NCBI GenBank assembly: GCA_038234235.1
Contig: JBBSUQ010000190.1
Span: 1-5,945 of the forward strand
Length of the DNA: 5,945 bases
Direction: 5' to 3'
From: JBBSUQ01 sp038234235
Lineage (GTDB): Bacteria; Bacteroidota; Bacteroidia; Flavobacteriales_D; Crocinitomicaceae
This document shows, in pieces, positions 1 to 3,717 of the stretch (the first letter of the stretch is position 1; the number at the start of each line of letters is the position of its first letter). The notes beneath the pieces were generated by a model. That model was given only the letters and a program-made list of their open reading frames with translations, was not told the origin of the DNA and ran no database searches. The translations under genes and the position numbers were made by a program.

Positions 1-2
1 AC

Positions 3-59
3 ATCAACAAATTAAAAGCAATATTACCAGCCGATTGTTCGCAGGAAATTAACATTTAA
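3..59 (+). CDS. Possible C-terminal end of a convergent gene (partial)
   Basis: A plus-strand frame is open from the left edge and stops with TAA at 57-59, 11 bp before the stop codon of the kinase that faces it. The 18 visible residues read INKLKAILPADCSQEINI, which looks like a plausible amphipathic protein tail, but no family can be recognised from so little. The other readings of the same DNA are also open: plus frame 2 stops at 50-52, and a minus-strand ATG at 55-53 runs off the left edge (MLISCEQSAGNIAFNLLM) and could be a gene following the kinase. Which of these is real cannot be decided from this window. No clear terminator hairpin lies in positions 1-70. Confidence 0.22.
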   Translation: MNKLKAILPADCSQEINI

Positions 60-70
60 CTACTTATCCC

Positions 71-1111
71 CTACCTCCCAGCATCCAAACTAAAGGCAAA
101 TGTGCTCCCCATTCCTACTGTACTTCTTACCGTAAGTGTATAACCATGTGCTTCCACAATGTGCTTCGCAATAGCAAGACCTAAACCAGAGCCGCCTTCG
201 TTTCTGTTTCTGCTTTTTTCAACTCGGTAAAATCTTTCGAAAAGTCGGGTCATGTCTTTGGATTCTATTCCTGGACCGTCATCTGCTATTTCTACGGTTA
301 CAATTTTATCTAGTTGGTTTAGTCTTACTTTGGTGGTGCCGTTTTCATTGTTGTAGGCTATGGAATTATTTATAAGATTGGTTATCACCTGACCGATTTT
401 ATACCGGTCGCCTTTTACTATAACTGTGGGATAAGTCTTGTTGAATTTTACAACAATGTTTTTTTCTTTTGCCTTTATTTCAAACGAATCAATTATTTCT
501 TTTATAAGTTCAATAATATCAAATTTCTGAATATTCATTGCCAATTTATCCACTTCCATTTTGGTAATTTCATCTAAATCTTCCACAATTCTCACCATTC
601 TATCTGTTCCTTGGCTTGCCCTTTCCAAAAACTTGCGGTTTACTGTTTCATCTTCTAAACCACCCTCCAGCAATGTTAAAATATATCCTTGAATTGAAAA
701 AATTGGTGTTTTAAGTTCATGAGCCAAATTCCCCAAAAATTCTCTCCTAAAGGCTTCTTGTTGTTTTAACATTATAATTTCTTTGCTGCGCTCTTCTGCC
801 CAAAGCTTGGCTTCTGCTTCTGCATTGCCAATAATATCATCAGCAATTCTAAATTTTTTTCTTTTTTCCCCTGAACTTTTACCTCTTCTTATAGATTTAT
901 AAAGTATGGTAAGTCTGTCATGAATCATGTTTTTAACAATAGTATAGAAAACAAGATAGGCCACACCGCCAATAAACAACGGAAAAACAAAAACTACCCA
1001 TACTGGAAATGGTTTAATCCAGTAGTTGAGCATAATACACGCAATTAGCGCAATAAAAAAAATCATTGCACTACCAGCTAATAATAATATGATTGGTTTG
1101 CTACTTTTCAA
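71..1111 (-). CDS. Two-transmembrane sensor histidine kinase, PhoR/WalK-like
   Basis: Membrane-bound sensor kinase that should autophosphorylate on a histidine and pass the phosphate to the regulator encoded just upstream. Two hydrophobic segments (about residues 7-29 and 37-60) are separated by only about seven residues, so there is almost no periplasmic sensor domain. A charged linker (61-120) leads to the H-box with the phospho-accepting His131 in AHELKTP. The N-box is NLINN (245-249), the G1 box DDGPGI (277-282), the F-box FERFYR (291-296) and the G2 box GGSGLGL (306-312), so all catalytic motifs are intact. At 346 residues the length is normal for this compact Bacteroidota family. The start is TTG, whose last two bases fall in the regulator's TGA stop (TTGA overlap); an in-frame stop lies a short way upstream and no other start codon comes before it. 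The next candidate is ATG at 1066-1064 (residue 16), which would cut into the first membrane segment. Coupled translation with the regulator is likely. The signal sensed is unknown. Confidence 0.93.
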   Translation of the reverse strand: MKSSKPIILLLAGSAMIFFIALIACIMLNYWIKPFPVWVVFVFPLFIGGVAYLVFYTIVKNMIHDRLTILYKSIRRGKSSGEKRKKFRIADDIIGNAEAEAKLWAEERSKEIIMLKQQEAFRREFLGNLAHELKTPIFSIQGYILTLLEGGLEDETVNRKFLERASQGTDRMVRIVEDLDEITKMEVDKLAMNIQKFDIIELIKEIIDSFEIKAKEKNIVVKFNKTYPTVIVKGDRYKIGQVITNLINNSIAYNNENGTTKVRLNQLDKIVTVEIADDGPGIESKDMTRLFERFYRVEKSRNRNEGGSGLGLAIAKHIVEAHGYTLTVRSTVGMGSTFAFSLDAGR

Positions 1112-1812
1112 ATGTCGGTAAACGTATATCCTACTCCTTTTATAGTACGAATATAATCAACTCCTAGTTTTTCGCGCAATTTTCTTATATGAACATCAAT
1201 AGTTCTTTCTCCAACTATGGTTTCATTGCCCCAAACTGTTAGTAATATTTGTTCGCGGTTAAATACTTTGCCCGGTTTATTTGCAAGCATTTCTAATAAT
1301 TCAAATTCTTTTTTTGGCAAGTAAATTTCTTTGCCTTCCACCGTAACGAGATACCGCTCTCTATCTATTATTATGCTAGAATCGCTGGTTGTTAGTTTTC
1401 GTCGATCATCGTTTCTATCAATTCTACGAATTAAAGATTCTATTTTACTTACCAATAATCTCGGTCTAACGGGTTTTGTTATATAATCATCTGCACCGGC
1501 TTCAAAACCTGCAACTTGAGAGTAATCTTCTCCTCTAGAAGTTAAAAATGCAATAATAGGTTGAGAAATAGAAATATCTTCACGTATTTTCTGGCAAGCT
1601 TCAATTCCATCCATCATTGGCATCATAAGATCCAGCAAGACTAAAGATGGACTAATTTTTTTTGCCATTTTAACTCCATCACTTCCATTATCGGCAGTAA
1701 AAACTTTGTAGCCTTCTTTACTTAAATTGTATGATATGAAATCTAAAATATCCTGATCATCATCTACCAATAATATTGTTTGCCCATTTGAATGTAATGT
1801 TGAAGACCGCAT
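1108..1812 (-). CDS. OmpR/PhoB-family response regulator transcription factor
   Basis: DNA-binding response regulator, 234 residues from the chosen ATG. The receiver domain fills the N-terminal half: acidic pocket VDDD (residues 16-19), phospho-acceptor Asp61 in VLLDLMMP, the switch Thr91 in FLTSRGED, and Lys113 in YITKP. A linker follows (about 123-140), then an OmpR-type winged-helix domain (about 142-232) with the recognition-helix stretch RTIDVHIRKLREKLG and the C-terminal hairpin GVGYTFTDI. All residues needed for phosphorylation are present. The frame can be extended upstream to a TTG at 1839-1837, but that codon lies inside the predicted -7 promoter box, so the ATG at 1812-1810 is preferred. 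The gene is first in an operon with the kinase that overlaps it by 4 bp, which makes the pair cognate. The closest functional names are PhoB- or WalR-like, but the regulon cannot be inferred from the protein alone. It has no PglZ domain, so it is not a PorX-type regulator. Confidence 0.94.
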   Translation of the reverse strand: MRSSTLHSNGQTILLVDDDQDILDFISYNLSKEGYKVFTADNGSDGVKMAKKISPSLVLLDLMMPMMDGIEACQKIREDISISQPIIAFLTSRGEDYSQVAGFEAGADDYITKPVRPRLLVSKIESLIRRIDRNDDRRKLTTSDSSIIIDRERYLVTVEGKEIYLPKKEFELLEMLANKPGKVFNREQILLTVWGNETIVGERTIDVHIRKLREKLGVDYIRTIKGVGYTFTDI

Positions 1813-1836
1813 GATGTTTCTCGAATATGTTTGATA

Positions 1837-1844
1837 CAAAAGTA
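1837..1844 (-). promoter_or_regulatory. Predicted -7 promoter box for the two-component operon
   Basis: On the minus strand this reads TACTTTTG, an exact match to the Bacteroidota -7 consensus TAnnTTTG. Transcription would begin near 1831, giving a leader of about 20 nt before the ATG at 1812. No TTG (-33 element) sits at the expected 17-23 nt upstream, where the sequence is GTAATAG. That would fit a promoter needing an activator bound to the TTAA ladder next to it. The box matches a known consensus; its activity is inferred. Confidence 0.5.
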
Positions 1845-1864
1845 TATCAGCAATATTCCCTAGC

Positions 1865-1940
1865 TATTACAGATGGTTTAAGAAAACATTAATTAAACAG
1901 AGCTAATATTAAGTGAATATTAAGAAAGCTTAACTTAAGG
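1865..1940. promoter_or_regulatory. TTAA ladder with 11-bp direct repeats, candidate response-regulator operator
   Basis: TTAA occurs at 1878, 1889, 1893, 1909, 1920, 1930 and 1935, with steps of 11 bp (1878 to 1889), 20 bp (1889 to 1909), 11 bp (1909 to 1920) and 10 bp (1920 to 1930). A related TAAT on the minus strand at about 1870 extends the phase by one step. Within it the 9-mer AATATTAAG is repeated exactly at 1905-1913 and 1916-1924, 11 bp apart. OmpR/PhoB-family regulators bind head-to-tail on direct repeats spaced 11 bp, and the array lies about 40-110 bp upstream of the predicted start of the regulator transcript. This suggests autoregulation, and possibly control of the divergent lipoprotein gene. 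AT-rich DNA produces TTAA by chance, but seven in 76 bp is well above what base composition would give. Confidence 0.45.
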
Positions 1941-1977
1941 ATAACTGCCTATTTCAAGCGGCAAGAAAAGTGTGCTG

Positions 1978-1985
1978 TAATTTTG
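1978..1985 (+). promoter_or_regulatory. Distal candidate -7 box for the lipoprotein gene
   Basis: TAATTTTG matches the Bacteroidota -7 consensus TAnnTTTG exactly. No TTG lies 17-23 nt upstream. If used, transcription would begin near 1991 and leave an untranslated leader of about 300 nt before the ATG at 2295. In DNA this AT-rich a chance match is quite possible. Confidence 0.22.
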
Positions 1986-2157
1986 TATTCAGATTGAGAG
2001 ATGACATAATCGTTTAAACTTATTTGAAGTTTTAAGTTGATTAAGCGAATCTCAAATTGAATTTATAAAAAAAGGTGAATAACGATTTATCTTAAAAATT
2101 GAAAATTGAAATTGACTGGAACAATGTTCAAATAATTGGAAGTTAGTTTAAATGATT

Positions 2158-2197
2158 TGAGCTTCAAACTGAGCTTGATATTTAACTTCACATTGAG
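2158..2197 (+). repeat. Short overlapping direct repeats in the lipoprotein upstream region
   Basis: TGAGCTT occurs at 2158-2164 and again at 2170-2176, 12 bp apart. CTTCAAACTGAG at 2162-2173 is repeated with two mismatches as CTTCACATTGAG at 2186-2197, 24 bp further on, which is twice the 12-bp step. They lie about 100-140 bp before the lipoprotein ATG. The repeats are seen directly; a role as a binding site for a regulator is inferred. Confidence 0.4.
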
Positions 2198-2215
2198 TTA
2201 ACAAACAATTAATTC

Positions 2216-2228
2216 TTTCTTAAAGAAA
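2216..2228. repeat. 13-bp palindrome TTTCTT-A-AAGAAA
   Basis: A perfect inverted repeat of two 6-bp arms around a central A, 66-78 bp before the lipoprotein ATG. It may be an operator half of the cluster that includes the 14-bp palindrome just downstream. The arms are low in complexity, so chance is a fair alternative. Confidence 0.35.
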
Positions 2229-2236
2229 TCGGAAAG

Positions 2237-2250
2237 TTAGATTAATCTAA
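2237..2250. repeat. Perfect 14-bp palindrome TTAGATTAATCTAA
   Basis: An exact inverted repeat without a spacer, centred about 51 bp before the lipoprotein ATG. It has the size and symmetry of an operator for a dimeric regulator. It would overlap the -33 region of the proximal candidate promoter, a position typical of repression. It is too short and AT-rich to be a terminator and has no T-run after it. Confidence 0.45.
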
Positions 2251-2256
2251 GAAGCG

Positions 2257-2264
2257 GAAATTTG
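2257..2264 (+). promoter_or_regulatory. Proximal candidate -7 box for the lipoprotein gene
   Basis: GAAATTTG differs from the Bacteroidota -7 consensus TAnnTTTG only at its first base. A TTA at 2237-2239, one base from the -33 TTG, lies 17 nt upstream and falls inside the 14-bp palindrome. Transcription would begin near 2270, giving a short A-rich leader of about 25 nt. Both elements are imperfect, so the assignment is tentative, but the spacing suits this gene better than the distal box at 1978. Confidence 0.25.
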
Positions 2265-2294
2265 TCCCAGAAAATAATATTAAAAAAAACAAAC

Positions 2295-3620
2295 ATGACA
2301 AAAGTAAAATTAGGAATGATGTTGATGGCTGCCTCTCTTGCAGTAGCTACAGTATCTTGTAAGAAAAAAGGATGTACTGACCCAACGGCAGACAATTTCA
2401 ATACCGATGCTAAAAAAGACGACGGTTCTTGTACTTTTACTCCAGAAGTACCTTCTAATTCAGTTAACAAATCTGGTACAATAAGCGCTAACGAAACTTG
2501 GACATCTGATAAAATTTGGATTTTGGATGGTAAAGTCGTTGTTGCAACTGGTGTTACTTTAACAATACAAGCCGGAACAATTGTTAAAGGTAAAGAAGGA
2601 CAGGAAACTTTGGCTTCTGCATTAATAATCCAAAGAGGTGGTAAATTAATGGCTGAAGGAACTGCTGCTAGCCCAATTATCTTTACATCTATATTAGACA
2701 ATATTGAAATAGGACAAAAAGTAGGAACAAACTTAACAAGAACTGACAACCAAAAATGGGGTGGCCTTATCATCTTAGGTGCAGCGCCAATATCTGCTCA
2801 AAGTGGTGATACTGAAACAAACATTGAAGGCATTCCTGTAACTGCTGGTTATGGTTTATTTGGTGGTACAAATGCAACTGACAATTCTGGAAGCCTTAAA
2901 TATGTTTCAATTCGTCATGGTGGAATCACTATTGGTGAAGGAAACGAAATTAATGGTTTAACACTTGGTGGTGTTGGTTCAGGAACTACTATCGATAACA
3001 TTGAAATCTATGCAACATTGGATGATGGAATTGAATTTTTTGGTGGCACAGTTAACGTAACTAACATCTTGGTTTACTTTCAAGGAGATGACGGATTAGA
3101 TTTAGACATGAACTATTCAGGAACTATTGAAAACTTTATCGTAATGCAAGGTGATTTAGTTGGAACAGATGAAGCTTTAGAAGTTGATGGGCCCGAAGGC
3201 ACAACTTACACAAGTGGTTTATTCACAATCAAAAATGGTTTGTGTAAATCTTTAGGTTTAGAAGGTTCTGCTACAGACTTCAAAGACAAAGCGCAAGGTA
3301 CAATTCAAAATGTAACTTTTGATTATTCATCTCAAGCTGCTGGATCTAAAGTTAAAGTTCGTGCTAACTATGATGCTGCTAATGGTTGTGCTGCTAAAAC
3401 TGATGCTTTAACTAAATTGTTGAGCGATGTATTGGTTTTCACAAACTGTAAAAAATTAACTTCAATTTTAGAAGTTTACACAACAGTTGCTGCCTGTAGT
3501 GGTTCAGTTCCTGCAGATCAAGCAATGGCTAATACAAAGTTTGTTGAAGGTACTGGTACCACAATGACTTCTGCAACTTTCACATCTTGGACTTGTGCAG
3601 GCCTAAGAAATCAGTTGTAA
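2295..3620 (+). CDS. Secreted lipoprotein with DDGSC motif and beta-helix-like body
   Basis: A 441-residue exported lipoprotein of unknown function. The signal peptide has Lys3 and Lys5, a hydrophobic core and the lipobox ATVSC, with Cys22 as the lipidated residue. The mature end begins CKKKGC and has no acidic residues right after the Cys, so there is no obvious Bacteroidota surface-export signal. Residues 26-46 form a small cysteine-bounded module (GCTDPTA... DDGSC) of a type common in Bacteroidota secreted proteins. From about 65 to 330 the protein is a run of short Gly/Asn-punctuated beta strands, for example VTLTIQAGTIVKG, ALIIQRGGKLMAEGT and WGGLIILG, with acidic turns DDGIEFFGG (243-251) and GDDGLDLD (264-271). 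This suggests a right-handed beta-helix. The last 125 residues hold five cysteines. No type IX secretion C-terminal domain is visible. An upstream in-frame TTG at 2262 is rejected: it would put eleven residues before the signal peptide, and the ATG follows an A-rich leader. The receptor gene 97 bp downstream makes it a likely partner. Confidence 0.85.
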   Translation: MTKVKLGMMLMAASLAVATVSCKKKGCTDPTADNFNTDAKKDDGSCTFTPEVPSNSVNKSGTISANETWTSDKIWILDGKVVVATGVTLTIQAGTIVKGKEGQETLASALIIQRGGKLMAEGTAASPIIFTSILDNIEIGQKVGTNLTRTDNQKWGGLIILGAAPISAQSGDTETNIEGIPVTAGYGLFGGTNATDNSGSLKYVSIRHGGITIGEGNEINGLTLGGVGSGTTIDNIEIYATLDDGIEFFGGTVNVTNILVYFQGDDGLDLDMNYSGTIENFIVMQGDLVGTDEALEVDGPEGTTYTSGLFTIKNGLCKSLGLEGSATDFKDKAQGTIQNVTFDYSSQAAGSKVKVRANYDAANGCAAKTDALTKLLSDVLVFTNCKKLTSILEVYTTVAACSGSVPADQAMANTKFVEGTGTTMTSATFTSWTCAGLRNQL

Positions 3621-3652
3621 GAAATTAATTGCAAGAATAAAATCACAATACA

Positions 3653-3682
3653 AAACTCCGGTGTTTACGAACATCGGAGTTT
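3653..3682 (+). terminator. Strong hairpin, terminator or attenuator between lipoprotein and receptor
   Basis: AAACTCCGGTGTT pairs with AACATCGGAGTTT over 13 positions, with a single G-U pair and a four-base loop TACG. The hairpin lies 32 bp after the lipoprotein stop and 35 bp before the receptor ATG. The following ATTTACAA is only a weak U-tract. No Bacteroidota-type promoter was found between the hairpin and the receptor, so partial termination with read-through, or mRNA 3'-end protection, seems more likely than full termination. Confidence 0.7.
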
Positions 3683-3691
3683 ATTTACAAG

Positions 3692-3709
3692 GTCAAATTA
3701 AAGTCAAAT
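3692..3709 (+). repeat. GTCAAAT direct repeat with 11-bp spacing in the receptor leader
   Basis: GTCAAAT occurs at 3692-3698 and 3703-3709, separated by TAAA, so two 7-bp units lie 11 bp apart. This is the geometry of a PhoB-type box (7-bp unit, 4-bp gap, 7-bp unit). It ends 8 bp before the receptor ATG, which is unusual for an activator site and would better suit repression or an RNA-level role. The repeat itself is certain; its function is inferred. Confidence 0.4.
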
Positions 3710-3717
3710 AATAAGTT

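Larger units (their letters stand above)
1813..2294. other. Divergent gene-free regulatory region
   Basis: This stretch of about 480 bp separates the minus-strand two-component operon from the plus-strand lipoprotein gene. It has no open frame of useful length in a coding style; short ATG-led frames such as those at 2003 and 2125 stop after two or three codons. It is strongly AT-rich and holds the regulator promoter and TTAA ladder (left part), TTGA-rich DNA (1994-2196), and two palindromes near the right end. No tRNA, riboswitch fold or terminator was recognised. Two small inverted repeats, GAACAATGTTC at 2119-2129 and TTTGA/TCAAA at 2156-2168, are noted without assigning a role. Confidence 0.8.

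Noticed and set aside
1108..1839. PorX/PorY-type system controlling type IX secretion
   Set aside because: The regulator ends in an OmpR-type winged helix and not a PglZ-like domain, and the lipoprotein and visible receptor show no type IX secretion signal.
2262..2294. TTG start adding eleven residues to the lipoprotein
   Set aside because: It would place a polar lysine-rich stretch before an already complete signal peptide; the ATG at 2295 after an A-rich leader fits better.
1845..2294. CRISPR array, riboswitch or small RNA gene in the intergenic region
   Set aside because: Repeats are short and irregular, no repeat-spacer pattern exists, and no conserved aptamer fold or GC-rich hairpin with a U-tract was found.
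2237..2773. Minus-strand open frame of 178 codons opposite the lipoprotein gene
   Set aside because: It lies antisense to a well-supported lipoprotein gene, its residues resemble no family, and it is explained by low stop-codon frequency in the complement of this frame.
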